DNA of 15,552 nt from RGIG7300 sp045133915 (GTDB taxonomy: Bacteria; Bacillota; Clostridia; Oscillospirales; CAG-272), in NCBI GenBank assembly GCA_045133915.1, contig JBGUUX010000078.1, positions 1-15,552 on the forward strand, written 5' to 3'. Shown here piece after piece: positions 7,217 through 15,552 of this stretch. Position 1 is the first letter of the stretch. Each line of letters starts with the position of its first letter. The translations under genes were made by a program, and so were the position numbers. The notes beneath the pieces are model-generated. The model had not been told where the DNA came from. It worked only from the letters and a program-made list of their open reading frames with translations, and made no database searches.

Positions 7217-7418
7217 TTTCGCCGAAGGCGGAAACTTCACTCTGCCGTGCAAAACTTAACTTTTTGCAGAGCAAAAAACTTCACTTGCCGTAAGGCAAAC
7301 TTCACCAACTTGAATTTTGCGGTGACGAACATTGGTGAAGTTGCTTTGCAGTAAAGTTGTGACAGGTCACAGTGAAGTTTCACTTCGTGAAGTGAAGTTT
7401 TCCCGACAAAACGGGAAA
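7217..7418. repeat. Array of small hairpins linked by AACTTCAC motifs
   Basis: The 221-bp gap between walJ and rlmH is almost filled by stem-loops. They are TTTCGCC/GGCGGAAA (7217-7234, loop GAA, one G-U pair); TTTTTGC/GCAAAAA (7261-7277, loop AGA); TTGCC/GGCAA (7285-7298, loop GTAA); TGTGAC/GTCACA (7358-7371); TTCAC/GTGAA (7379-7391, loop TTC); and TTTCCCG/CGGGAAA (7399-7418, loop ACAAAA). The linker AACTTCAC appears at 7233, 7277 and 7298, then inverted as GTGAAGTT at 7335, 7372 and 7392. None of the hairpins has a good T-tail. I find no promoter or known riboswitch, although an rlmH promoter must exist here or upstream. Confidence 0.8.
7298..7342. repeat. 11-bp inverted repeat at the centre of the array
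   Basis: AACTTCACCAA (7298-7308) and TTGGTGAAGTT (7332-7342) are exact reverse complements around a 23-nt loop. This is where the AACTTCAC linkers switch from direct to inverted orientation, so the array has a rough dyad centre here. Confidence 0.75.
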
Positions 7419-7432
7419 GTAATAGGATATAT

Positions 7433-7867
7433 ATGTTAACTGTAAATTTGATCTGCTCCGGCACAGGCAAGGTAAAGGACACATACTACCGCGAGGCCTG
7501 GGCAGAATATGAAAAAAGACTTTCCGCTTACTGTAAATTAAAGAACATCGAGGTAGGCGAAAGCGACGACGATATAATAAACGCTATCCCCAAGCGCTCC
7601 TACGTTATTGCCCTATGTGTCAACGGCAAACAGCTTTCAAGCGAGGAACTGGCTAAAAAGATAGAGGATCTTGAGGTGCAGGGCAACTCTGAGATAACCC
7701 TTATCATAGGTCCCTCCGAGGGCTTTGGTAAAAGAGTAGAGGATCAGGCAGACTTTAAGCTTTCATTTTCAAAGATGACCTTTCCCCACAGACTTATGCG
7801 TGTAATACTGCTTGAGCAGCTTTACCGCGCCATGAATATTAACGCAGGCGGCAAATACCATAAATAA
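7433..7867 (+). CDS. rlmH: 23S rRNA (pseudouridine1915-N3)-methyltransferase RlmH
   Basis: RlmH is a small SPOUT-class methyltransferase that acts on assembled 70S ribosomes, methylating pseudouridine 1915 in helix 69 of 23S rRNA. Visible features are the N-terminal IxxxGTGKVKD stretch (7-16), the knot loop LIIGPSEGFG (90-99), the conserved SFSKMTFPHRLMRVILLEQLYRA (111-133), and the typical C-terminus ending YHK. At 144 aa it is about a dozen residues shorter than most RlmH (about 155-159 aa). The missing part falls in the variable linker around residues 40-52, not in the knot. AGGA (7424-7427) lies 5 nt before the ATG. The WG-repeat gene starts 10 bp after the stop. Confidence 0.93.
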   Translation: MLTVNLICSGTGKVKDTYYREAWAEYEKRLSAYCKLKNIEVGESDDDIINAIPKRSYVIALCVNGKQLSSEELAKKIEDLEVQGNSEITLIIGPSEGFGKRVEDQADFKLSFSKMTFPHRLMRVILLEQLYRAMNINAGGKYHK

Positions 7868-7877
7868 AGGAATTCAT

Positions 7878-9686
7878 ATGAACAGAAAAACCAAAACAAC
7901 TCTAATACAGCTGGCAGGGCTATTGCTCTGTCTTGTTTGTGCTTGTGTGGGAATTTTCTGGCATATGGCAAAGACAAACAAGACAGTAGACACCCCCGAC
8001 GTTCCTTCGGTATCCACACCCCAGAACGATCTGACAGCGGACATCAAGACCGAATACGATCCTCTGGCTCATATAGAAAACGTTGTCACAGACCCTAAGA
8101 CCGAGGTGAAAAGCTACGATTATTACGAGGCTGCAAAGAACTATAATATGGCATCCTCCCTTAAGAATAACGGCTACAAGCTGACCGACAAAAGCTACAG
8201 CGCCGAAGATTGCAAGGTAGGCATAGTATCTTCAAAAATAAAGCTCCCCGAAGCTCTTTCTCAGATAAAGCATAAGGTAGAGCGTCCCGTAGCCAAGGAT
8301 ACCTATCACGGCAAGGTATGGGAAAACGAGACCGTAAGCGAGGACTGTCCCGTGCTTATACCCTACTATGGCTATATTATCTACAGAGCCAAGGGTGTAT
8401 CAAAGCTCCTTGACTCTAATCTCAACACCCTTATGGGCAGCTTTGACGGTTACGAGCCTGCTTATCTGAGAGATTACAGCGGCAATCCTCTCTTTGTTAA
8501 GGACGGCAAATATTATTTTTATTACGACGGAAAAAATTATGACGGCACCTTGTATACCTCGGTAGACAACGAGACCTTTTCAACACTTCCCGCGTCGGCG
8601 CCCGAAGCATATAAATACTTTGAATACGATAAGGATATGCTCAATAACCTCTTTGTAACAAACGATTTTAAAACCGAGGCCAATATGACGGGCATAGTAT
8701 ATATCCTGCCCCAGCGTTCGGGTATGGCTGAGTATGCCATAGACGAAAATCTTTTGTACGACGTGCGCACCCCCTCTGCTCTTGACAACAAGGGCAACGG
8801 AAAGCTGTTCCGCTTTCCCTCCTACACCTATACCAAAAAGGAAATAGGCAAGATGAACGACAAGCCCTATTATTCCTACGAGGTCAAGGAGGTTTTGTGG
8901 GGATATATGGATGCAAAGGGTAACGTTGTAGTAGAGCCCAAGTATCACAAGGCTTACGAATATTCGGAAGACGGTTATGCTATTGTAGGCGACAAGGAAG
9001 GCCACCTCTTTGTTCTTAACGAATGGGGAAGCGTGGTATATAACTACTATAACGATTCATACGAGTTCACAGATCTTGGTATCAGATACGCCCGTGACGG
9101 ACACTTTATGCCCGACACCTTTGGCGTAGAAAGTACGGGTATGCTCTACTTTGAAAACGGTTACGTGCGTATGCGCAGAAAGCTGGTGGACGTAGAAAAC
9201 GGCTATATCGACAAGCGTGACTACAGCACCATCGTTGACACAAAGGGTAAGACCCTCAATATTCCCCTTGACTGTTCTGTAGAAGGATACGGCGACGGTA
9301 TTGCTCTTATTAAGCGTGGCGATAAGTACGGCTATATGCGTACCGACGGAAGCTGGCTCGTAGAGCCTACGCTTACACACGCCAAGCCCTTCTCCGAAGG
9401 TCTTGCGGTAATGGGATACGCAAAGGATAAGCAGGGTGTTATAGACACTAACGGCAATATAGTCCTTTACCCCATGTACAGCCATATAGAAAGCTGCTCC
9501 GGCGGTGTTATAACCGCATATTCGCCTGTTGGCGGCTGGAGCGTGTTCCACAAGATGAGCACCAATATATCAAAAGAAACCGAAAACCCCATTATCGATC
9601 TCAAGTACAGAGCGATAGCGGAAGCAAGAGACAAATATTATAACGTAGAGGTATTGGAAAATGAGTTATCAAGCAGGCAGGGCTGA
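7878..9686 (+). CDS. Membrane-anchored WG-repeat protein
   Basis: This 602-aa protein of unknown function has a positively charged start and one hydrophobic segment (about 9-28), followed by a Thr/Pro/Asp-rich linker (34-60). That indicates a signal anchor with the rest outside the cell. WG-type beta repeats are clear at about 340-370 (LWGYMDAKGNVVVEPKY, then GYAIV) and 483-512 (KYGYMRTDG, then FSEGLAVM). A third lies at 515-545 (KQGVIDTNGNIVLYP) and a decayed one at 551-558 (VGGWSVF). Residues 60-330 are Tyr-rich and may hold degenerate copies. WG repeats are generally thought to bind proteins or surface ligands; no enzyme motif is visible. A strict lipobox is absent (LVCAC), so a lipoprotein is less likely. 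AAAGGA (7866-7871) sits 6 nt before the ATG. The last 26 bp overlap mnmG, implying cotranscription and possibly coupled translation. Confidence 0.82.
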   Translation: MNRKTKTTLIQLAGLLLCLVCACVGIFWHMAKTNKTVDTPDVPSVSTPQNDLTADIKTEYDPLAHIENVVTDPKTEVKSYDYYEAAKNYNMASSLKNNGYKLTDKSYSAEDCKVGIVSSKIKLPEALSQIKHKVERPVAKDTYHGKVWENETVSEDCPVLIPYYGYIIYRAKGVSKLLDSNLNTLMGSFDGYEPAYLRDYSGNPLFVKDGKYYFYYDGKNYDGTLYTSVDNETFSTLPASAPEAYKYFEYDKDMLNNLFVTNDFKTEANMTGIVYILPQRSGMAEYAIDENLLYDVRTPSALDNKGNGKLFRFPSYTYTKKEIGKMNDKPYYSYEVKEVLWGYMDAKGNVVVEPKYHKAYEYSEDGYAIVGDKEGHLFVLNEWGSVVYNYYNDSYEFTDLGIRYARDGHFMPDTFGVESTGMLYFENGYVRMRRKLVDVENGYIDKRDYSTIVDTKGKTLNIPLDCSVEGYGDGIALIKRGDKYGYMRTDGSWLVEPTLTHAKPFSEGLAVMGYAKDKQGVIDTNGNIVLYPMYSHIESCSGGVITAYSPVGGWSVFHKMSTNISKETENPIIDLKYRAIAEARDKYYNVEVLENELSSRQG

Positions 9687-11538
9687 CGTTGCCGTAATAG
9701 GCGCAGGCCACGCGGGAATAGAGGCAGGTCTTGCAGCGGCAAGGCTTGGTCTTGATACCCTCGTTTTCACCATAAATCTTGACGCGGTAGGCAACCTGCC
9801 CTGTAACCCCTCTATAGGCGGTACGGGCAAGGGTCAGCTTGTCCACGAGATAGATGCCATGGGCGGTGAGATGGGAAGAGCGGCGGATATGGTAACGCTG
9901 CAGTCCCGTATTCTCAACAGAGGCAAAGGTCCCGCGGTTCATTCCTCCCGCATACAGGCAGACAGAAGAAAATATCAGGACATAATGAAAAAGACTCTTG
10001 AAAACACCGACAACCTTAAGCTTATTCAGGCCGAGGTAGTTCGTATCGGTGTAGAAGAGGGTCATGTAACCGAGGTAGAGACAGCTTTTGGCGCTATATG
10101 GCAGGTCAAGGCAGTTATAGTTTCTACCGGTACATATCTTAACGGCAAGGTGATAACAGGTGATACCGAGTACACCTCGGGCCCTGACGGAATGCTTGCC
10201 GCAACCCGACTTACCCAGTCTATGGAGAAGCTGGGTATACGCTTTATGCGCTTTAAGACGGGTACGCCTGCAAGAGTACACCGTGACTCTATAGATTTTT
10301 CAGAGCTTGAGGTGCAACAAGGCGACGAGGATATCCATCCTTACTCTTACTATACCGACGCAGAGGAGTTTGCAAAGCTTGAGCAGACCCCCTGTCACGT
10401 GGTATACACCAATGCAGACACACACAATATAATAAGAAGTAACCTTGACAAGAGTCCTCTTTATTCGGGTAAGATAAAGGGTACGGGTCCCAGATACTGT
10501 CCTTCTATCGAGGACAAGGTGGTTCGCTTTGCGGACAAGGAAAGACATCAGCTCTTTATCGAGCCTATGGGCGCGGACACAAAGGAAATGTATATTCAGG
10601 GATTTTCTTCCTCTATGCCCGAAGAGGTACAGATGCAGATGCTCCGTTCCCTTAAGGGATTTTCCAACGCACAGGTCATGCGTACCGCATATGCCATAGA
10701 GTACGACTGTATCGATCCCACTCAGCTATATCCCACCCTTGAGTTCAAGGAAATAGAGGGACTTTACGGCGCAGGACAGTTCAACGGCTCCTCGGGTTAT
10801 GAGGAGGCGGCGGCTCAGGGTCTTGTTGCGGGTATCAACGCCGCGCTTAAGATAAAGGGCGAGGCAGAGATGATACTCCCCCGTTCAAGCTCTTATATAG
10901 GCACGCTTATAGACGACCTTGTGACCAAGGGTACAAACGAACCCTACCGTATGATGACAAGCCGTTCCGAGTACAGACTGCTCTTACGTCAGGACAACGC
11001 TGACCAGAGACTCTGTGACTACGGCTACCGTGTAGGACTTCTGTCTGAAGAAAGATACAACGCCGTAAAAGAAAAGGAGCGTATGGTTGCCGAAGAGGTG
11101 GCAAGACTTGAAGCGGTCAACGTTTCGCCCAAGGATGCCAACCCCTTGCTTGAAAAATATGAGACCACACCCGTAAAGTCGGGAGTAAAGCTGGCGGAGC
11201 TTCTTCGCCGTCCTCAGCTTGATTACGATACCATACTACCCCTTGACCCCAACCGTCCCGAGCTTCCTTATAAGGTAAAGGAAACTGCGGCGGTGGAGAT
11301 AAAGTACGACGGTTATATCCGCCGTCAGCTCTCGGAGGCAAAGAAGCAGCAGGACCTTGAAGCAAAGCTTCTGCCCGAGGACATAGATTATAATGAAATA
11401 AAGGGACTTCGTCTTGAAGCAAGACAGAAGTTAAACGAAATAAGACCCAAGAACATCGGACAGGCATCAGGTATTTCGGGTGTAAGCCCTGCGGATATCT
11501 CGGTACTTATAATAACTCTGTGGGGAGGCAGCAAATGA
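9661..11538 (+). CDS. mnmG: tRNA uridine-34 5-carboxymethylaminomethyl modification enzyme MnmG
   Basis: MnmG (GidA) is an FAD enzyme that works with the GTPase MnmE to install the (carboxymethyl)aminomethyl group on U34 of several tRNAs. The 625-aa length is normal. The dinucleotide motif is VIGAGHAGIEAGLAAARLG (12-30), with G14, G16 and G19. The strongly conserved block CNPSIGGTGKGQLVHEIDAMGG (48-69) follows, and GTYLNGKV and TGTPARVHRDSIDFS appear in the FAD/insert region. The C-terminal GidA domain includes YDGYIRRQ and ends IGQASGISGVSPADISVLIITLWG. The start ATG overlaps the WG-repeat gene by 26 bp and has GAGG (9648-9651) 9 nt upstream. The stop overlaps the rsmG start in an ATGA. mnmE, a common upstream neighbour, is not in the window. 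Confidence 0.98.
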   Translation: MSYQAGRADVAVIGAGHAGIEAGLAAARLGLDTLVFTINLDAVGNLPCNPSIGGTGKGQLVHEIDAMGGEMGRAADMVTLQSRILNRGKGPAVHSSRIQADRRKYQDIMKKTLENTDNLKLIQAEVVRIGVEEGHVTEVETAFGAIWQVKAVIVSTGTYLNGKVITGDTEYTSGPDGMLAATRLTQSMEKLGIRFMRFKTGTPARVHRDSIDFSELEVQQGDEDIHPYSYYTDAEEFAKLEQTPCHVVYTNADTHNIIRSNLDKSPLYSGKIKGTGPRYCPSIEDKVVRFADKERHQLFIEPMGADTKEMYIQGFSSSMPEEVQMQMLRSLKGFSNAQVMRTAYAIEYDCIDPTQLYPTLEFKEIEGLYGAGQFNGSSGYEEAAAQGLVAGINAALKIKGEAEMILPRSSSYIGTLIDDLVTKGTNEPYRMMTSRSEYRLLLRQDNADQRLCDYGYRVGLLSEERYNAVKEKERMVAEEVARLEAVNVSPKDANPLLEKYETTPVKSGVKLAELLRRPQLDYDTILPLDPNRPELPYKVKETAAVEIKYDGYIRRQLSEAKKQQDLEAKLLPEDIDYNEIKGLRLEARQKLNEIRPKNIGQASGISGVSPADISVLIITLWGGSK

Positions 11539-12251
11539 GCTTTAAAGAAATTTATACCGATATAATGACAAAAAACTTCCCCGACGGCAGATACAATGAC
11601 TATGCGGACAAGTTTGAGATACTCTATAACGAGCTCGTTGACTTTAACCAAAAGGTCAATCTTACCGCAGTTACCGACGAAGCGGGAGCCTGTGCAAAGC
11701 ATTTTGCAGATTCTCTGCTTATAGAGGAGTATATCCCAGAAGGCGCTACCCTCTGCGACGTAGGCTGCGGCGGCGGTTTTCCTACCCTGCCTTTGGCAAT
11801 AGTACGTCCCGATCTTAAGATAACCGCCCTTGATTCAACAGAGAAAAAGCTGAAGTTCGTTTCTCTTATGGCGGATAAGCTTTCTCTCAACGTTACCACC
11901 CTGCCCGCAAGAGCAGAGGAGGTAGGTCAGAGTAAGGAATACCGCGAAAGCTTTGACTGCGTTTGCGCAAGAGCGGTGGCAAGGCTGAATATTCTTTCCG
12001 AGCTTTGTATTCCCCTTACCCGTGTAGGAGGAAAATTCATCTCTTGTAAAGCCGCTTTGGCTAATGAAGAATTAAACGAGGCTATGGACGGCATCGAAAA
12101 GCTGGGCGGTGCCCTTGAGATGGCAAGGGATACTACCCTTTTCACCGAAAACGAAGAGCAGTCGAGAGCTGTATTCGTTTTTTCAAAGGAATCCGAGACA
12201 CCCAAGGCTTTTCCCCGACATTATTCCAAGATATCAAAAAAACCTTTATAG
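11535..12251 (+). CDS. rsmG: 16S rRNA (guanine527-N7)-methyltransferase RsmG
   Basis: RsmG (GidB) is a 238-aa class I SAM methyltransferase that makes m7G527 in the 530 loop of 16S rRNA; its loss gives low-level streptomycin resistance in several bacteria. Family features are FNQKVNLTAVTD (37-48), the SAM loop CDVGCGGGFPTLPLAI (74-89), the acidic strand ITALDSTEKKLKF (96-108), CARAVARL (144-151), and the C-terminal PRHYSKISKKPL. I chose the ATG at 11535: it overlaps the mnmG stop by 4 bp (ATGA) and follows GGGGAGG (11521-11527) at 7 nt. A GTG five codons earlier is less likely because it overlaps that ribosome binding site. The mnmG-rsmG pair is a widespread operon. Confidence 0.97.
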   Translation: MSFKEIYTDIMTKNFPDGRYNDYADKFEILYNELVDFNQKVNLTAVTDEAGACAKHFADSLLIEEYIPEGATLCDVGCGGGFPTLPLAIVRPDLKITALDSTEKKLKFVSLMADKLSLNVTTLPARAEEVGQSKEYRESFDCVCARAVARLNILSELCIPLTRVGGKFISCKAALANEELNEAMDGIEKLGGALEMARDTTLFTENEEQSRAVFVFSKESETPKAFPRHYSKISKKPL

Positions 12252-12261
12252 GAGTGACATT

Positions 12262-15200
12262 ATGAAAAAGATCATTTCAGTATTGCTTTGTATCGTTATG
12301 CTTATTCCGTCCCTTGTGGTCCTGCCTGTTAATGCGGAGTACCAAGAGGATGAGTTTAAGTTTTTCGGACCTGAGGAAGAATTCTGGTATCAGTTAACTT
12401 CAACGGGTGAGTTGTGTGTAAGCGGCCTGGGACCGCTTCCCGACATACACTTTAAAAACTGTAAATACCAGGTGGTTACCGCCGAGATCACAGGCGGCAT
12501 CTCCTCTATCTGTATGTCCGCTTTTAAGGATTGCAAGAATCTCAAAGAGGTAAAATTCACCGACGAAGAGCTTTGGGATATTCACGAATCCGCTTTTGAA
12601 AACTGCGTATCCCTGGAGGAGATAAGGATCCCTTACGGCACGTGTAATATATATACAAAGGCGTTTGCTGCCTGCACATCCCTTAGGACAGCCGTTATCC
12701 CTGCCACGGTTGCTTATATGGACAAAAACGTATTCGAAGGCTGCAGCGCTCTGACTATCGTATGTACAGAGGGCAGCTATGCCGAGGAATACGCAAAGGA
12801 AAATGAAATTTCATACACATATTGTACCCATCAGTTTACCGCATACGAAAAAAATGACGACGTAAACTGTGCGGGTAAGGGTACCATGACGGCACGCTGT
12901 GATCTCGGATGCGGTGCGGTGGATGTCAAGTATTATGACGGCGAGGCCACCGAGCATCTCGGCGGAAGTTGGACTGTTACCAAAGAGCCTACCTCTACAG
13001 AGGCAGGTGAGCAGAGCCAGACCTGTGACGTGTGCGGTAATATCATCGATGTTCAGCCCTACGACAGTGTGCACGGTATTATAACCATGAGCCGTGATTC
13101 CGGCTTTGGCAATAAAGCATATCTCTACAGCGACGGTACCATGTATATAAGAGGTACGGGAAGCACCTATAATTTTTACTCCTCACAGCTTCCCTTTGCA
13201 GGTAGCGAACACGGTATCAAGCACCTTGTCGTAGAAGACGGCATTACCGCTATAGGTGATTATCTTCTTAAGGACTGCAGTACCGTAGAGACCGTCAGCC
13301 TCTGTGAGGGAATCACCAAGATAGGCAAGGAAGCATTCTATAACTGCAGCTCCCTTGCATCTGTAAGCATTCCCACCACCCTTGAGGAAGTGGGTTCGGG
13401 TGCTTTTTATAACTGTCCCGAGCTTCATACAGTACATATAAGCGACGTCGACAGCTGGTTCAATATCTATTTCTCTTCCGGCAGCAACAGCCCTCTCGGT
13501 AACGGAGCCGATCTTGTACTCAACGGTGAAAAGGTGACTCACCTGACCGTTCCCGCAGACGTTGCTACCGTAAACAAGGATCTGTTTTATCATTGCACCT
13601 CTCTTGAGAGTGTTGTTGTGTCCGAGGGCGTGACAAATATTGAGGACGGTGCGTTTATGACCTGTCCCAATCTCCGTGAGATCACCCTTCCCAAGGGACT
13701 TACCCATATCGGAAGCTCTGCTTTTGACTATACCGCTTTTTATAAGAACGAGGAAAATTGGTCTGACGGACTTCTGTGTATAGACAGCTATCTTTTAAAA
13801 GGTGTCACCTCTCTGACCGAATGTGACATCCCCGAGGGTATTACCCTTGTAGCGGAAAATGCATTCTACGGTTGTAATGATCTCTGTGATATCAGTATCC
13901 CCAACAGCGTTAAATATATAGGTAACAATGCCTTCTCCTGCGGCTACAGATATGACAAATCAAACTGGGAAAACGGTGTTCTGTATATAGACGACTGTCT
14001 TATAACTATAGACTCTACCGCAAACAAGGATCTTGTCATCAAGGACGGTACAAGAGTTATTGCGGATCTGGCATTCTATTTTACATCTCACCTCACCTCT
14101 CTGACCGTACCCCGTTCGGTTACATGTATCGGTGACAGCATATTTATAAACTACCGAGACATTCTGATGAAATGCTATAAGGACAGCGCCTATGCTCTTT
14201 ATGCGGCGCAGAGACCTTATATGCAGGTAGAATATATCTGTAACCACAGCTTTACAAATTACGTAAGTAATAACGACGCAACCTGTACCGAGGACGGCAC
14301 CAAGACCGCGCTCTGTGACGGCGATTGCGGCAAGACCGATACTGTGACCGACACAGGCTCAGCACTCGGTCACAGCTATATGACCGAAACTACCGATGCC
14401 ACCTGTACCGTTGAAGGTCAGGAGATAAAGACCTGCGTAAGATGCGGCGACAGCTCTGTTACCTCTATCCCCGCTCTCGGTCATACCGAGGGTAAATGGG
14501 TGGTTACAAAAGAGGCTACCGAAACCGAAGAGGGTGAGAGGGTTCTTTACTGCTCTGTATGTAATGAGGTTATCCGAACCGAGACTATAGAAAAGTTACC
14601 TTCCTCTACCACAGATGTGGACGGCGGTATGCTTACCGATACGGTAAACTGGAGACTTGATGAAAACTACACTCTCTGTATCGAAGGTGAGGGTGCTATG
14701 CCCGACTATAATGACAGAACTGCGTTTCCTTGGTATTCTTACCGTTATAAGATCGTAGGTCTGGAGATATCCGACGGTATAACTCATATCGGTAAAAACG
14801 CCTTCCGCGACTGTACCAAGATAAGTGATATAGTTATTCCCGACAGCGTTGAGACCATTGCACAGAGTGCTTTCCAGAGCAACGAGGGTGCCACAAGCGT
14901 TACCTTAGGTGCCGGCATCAAGAGCGTTGGCATATACTGCTTTAAGGATTGCGTTAAGCTGGAAAACGTATATATCAGCGACGTAGCGGCATTAGCGGGC
15001 ATATCCTATGAGGATGAAACCGCATCCCCTCTTAAGTATGCATCCAATATTTATCTTGACGGTGAAATACTTACCGAAGCTCATATACCCGGCAGCGTGG
15101 GCACGATTGGTATCAACGCATTCTATAACTGCACGTCGCTTGCCAAGGTTACTATGGGCGAGGGTGTTACCGTTCTTTCGAACAAAGCCTTTGACGGTTG

Positions 15201-15552
15201 TACCTCCCTTGCAGAGGTAGAGCTTCCCGAGAGCCTCACCACTATAGGTAAGAACACATTCCGTAACTGTAAGGCACTTCCCGATATATATATCCCTACA
15301 TCTGTTACATCTATAGACAAGTATGCCTTCAATACTTGTCCTAACCTTACAATAAGCTGTGAGGCGGGCTCCTATGCAGAGGGCTTTGCTCAGTCTAACA
15401 ATATTTCTTATACTCCCGTAGCAAAGGTTCCTACTGTAAAATCAGTAGTCAACTACACCGTTTCCATTAAGAACGTAACAGACGTTAAGGAGATCAGATG
15501 GGCAATCGGTGAGTACACCACAGTTTCCCAGATCAAGGCAGCAGAGGGCAAC
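12262..15552 (+). CDS. Secreted BspA-like leucine-rich-repeat protein, 3' end outside window
   Basis: An open frame of 1,097 codons runs from the ATG to the window edge without a stop, so the protein is incomplete. AGGAG (12250-12254) is 7 nt upstream. Residues 1-26 form a classical signal peptide (MKK, hydrophobic core, cleavage likely after VNA). BspA/LRR_5-type repeats (ITxIGxxAFxxCxxLxxVxIPxSV) form three blocks, roughly 70-187, 318-655 and 829-1055. Blocks 2 and 3 are preceded by a stretch ending in a preamble such as WRLDENYTLCIEGEGAMPDY. Between blocks lie Cys-rich modules at about 188-275 and 660-780, with CTHQF or CNHSF openings and CxxCG pairs (CDVCG, CVRCG), of a kind often found with BspA-like repeats in gut Bacillota. 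Such proteins are usually surface adhesins or host/glycan-contact proteins; the ligand here is unknown. It starts 10 bp after rsmG with no terminator between. Confidence 0.88.
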   Translation, partial: MKKIISVLLCIVMLIPSLVVLPVNAEYQEDEFKFFGPEEEFWYQLTSTGELCVSGLGPLPDIHFKNCKYQVVTAEITGGISSICMSAFKDCKNLKEVKFTDEELWDIHESAFENCVSLEEIRIPYGTCNIYTKAFAACTSLRTAVIPATVAYMDKNVFEGCSALTIVCTEGSYAEEYAKENEISYTYCTHQFTAYEKNDDVNCAGKGTMTARCDLGCGAVDVKYYDGEATEHLGGSWTVTKEPTSTEAGEQSQTCDVCGNIIDVQPYDSVHGIITMSRDSGFGNKAYLYSDGTMYIRGTGSTYNFYSSQLPFAGSEHGIKHLVVEDGITAIGDYLLKDCSTVETVSLCEGITKIGKEAFYNCSSLASVSIPTTLEEVGSGAFYNCPELHTVHISDVDSWFNIYFSSGSNSPLGNGADLVLNGEKVTHLTVPADVATVNKDLFYHCTSLESVVVSEGVTNIEDGAFMTCPNLREITLPKGLTHIGSSAFDYTAFYKNEENWSDGLLCIDSYLLKGVTSLTECDIPEGITLVAENAFYGCNDLCDISIPNSVKYIGNNAFSCGYRYDKSNWENGVLYIDDCLITIDSTANKDLVIKDGTRVIADLAFYFTSHLTSLTVPRSVTCIGDSIFINYRDILMKCYKDSAYALYAAQRPYMQVEYICNHSFTNYVSNNDATCTEDGTKTALCDGDCGKTDTVTDTGSALGHSYMTETTDATCTVEGQEIKTCVRCGDSSVTSIPALGHTEGKWVVTKEATETEEGERVLYCSVCNEVIRTETIEKLPSSTTDVDGGMLTDTVNWRLDENYTLCIEGEGAMPDYNDRTAFPWYSYRYKIVGLEISDGITHIGKNAFRDCTKISDIVIPDSVETIAQSAFQSNEGATSVTLGAGIKSVGIYCFKDCVKLENVYISDVAALAGISYEDETASPLKYASNIYLDGEILTEAHIPGSVGTIGINAFYNCTSLAKVTMGEGVTVLSNKAFDGCTSLAEVELPESLTTIGKNTFRNCKALPDIYIPTSVTSIDKYAFNTCPNLTISCEAGSYAEGFAQSNNISYTPVAKVPTVKSVVNYTVSIKNVTDVKEIRWAIGEYTTVSQIKAAEGN

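Noticed and set aside
7878..7970. Lipoprotein signal peptide in the WG-repeat protein
   Set aside because: LVCAC does not fit the lipobox well and hydrophobic residues continue beyond the cysteine, so a single-pass anchor is more likely.

Overview
The window looks like chromosomal DNA from an endospore-forming, moderate-GC Clostridia-type bacterium (Bacillota), probably an uncultured gut anaerobe. The evidence is a full-length SpoIIE, Gram-positive-style Shine-Dalgarno sites, a WalJ-type metallo-beta-lactamase, the WG-repeat and BspA-like leucine-rich-repeat proteins common in that group, and a MetA carrying the acetyl-CoA specificity residue. This placement comes from protein families only; no rRNA or tRNA gene was seen.

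Layout. (1) Positions 1-116 are intergenic and end in a strong hairpin next to the spoIIE stop codon. (2) spoIIE runs leftward (117-2483) and diverges from glyA, with a 272-bp intergenic region holding a clear sigma-A promoter for glyA and a probable long-spacer promoter for spoIIE. (3) glyA (2756-4003) ends inside an 18-bp perfect inverted repeat. It is followed by about 230 bp of short tandem repeats and tight hairpins. (4) metAA, a galactokinase-family gene and walJ (4233-7211) are closely packed and look like one transcription unit. (5) Positions 7212-7432 hold a second hairpin array with linkers related to those after glyA. (6) rlmH, a WG-repeat membrane-anchored protein, mnmG, rsmG and a large secreted leucine-rich-repeat protein follow with 10-bp gaps or overlaps. 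The last gene runs off the right edge.

How the genes work together. glyA (one-carbon units and glycine) and metAA (first committed step of methionine synthesis) are linked metabolically. rlmH, mnmG and rsmG all modify RNA at the ribosome decoding system: 23S pseudouridine 1915, tRNA U34 and 16S G527. walJ, rlmH, mnmG and rsmG are all origin-proximal in many Bacillota. The segment therefore looks like a rearranged remnant of that region, with the WG-repeat gene sitting where mnmE is often found and the LRR gene where noc/parAB often follow.

No defence system, mobile element, CRISPR array or complete novel multigene system is visible. The most unusual material is the two intergenic hairpin/short-repeat arrays, the altered sugar-binding motif in the galactokinase-family protein, and the WG-repeat gene overlapping mnmG.
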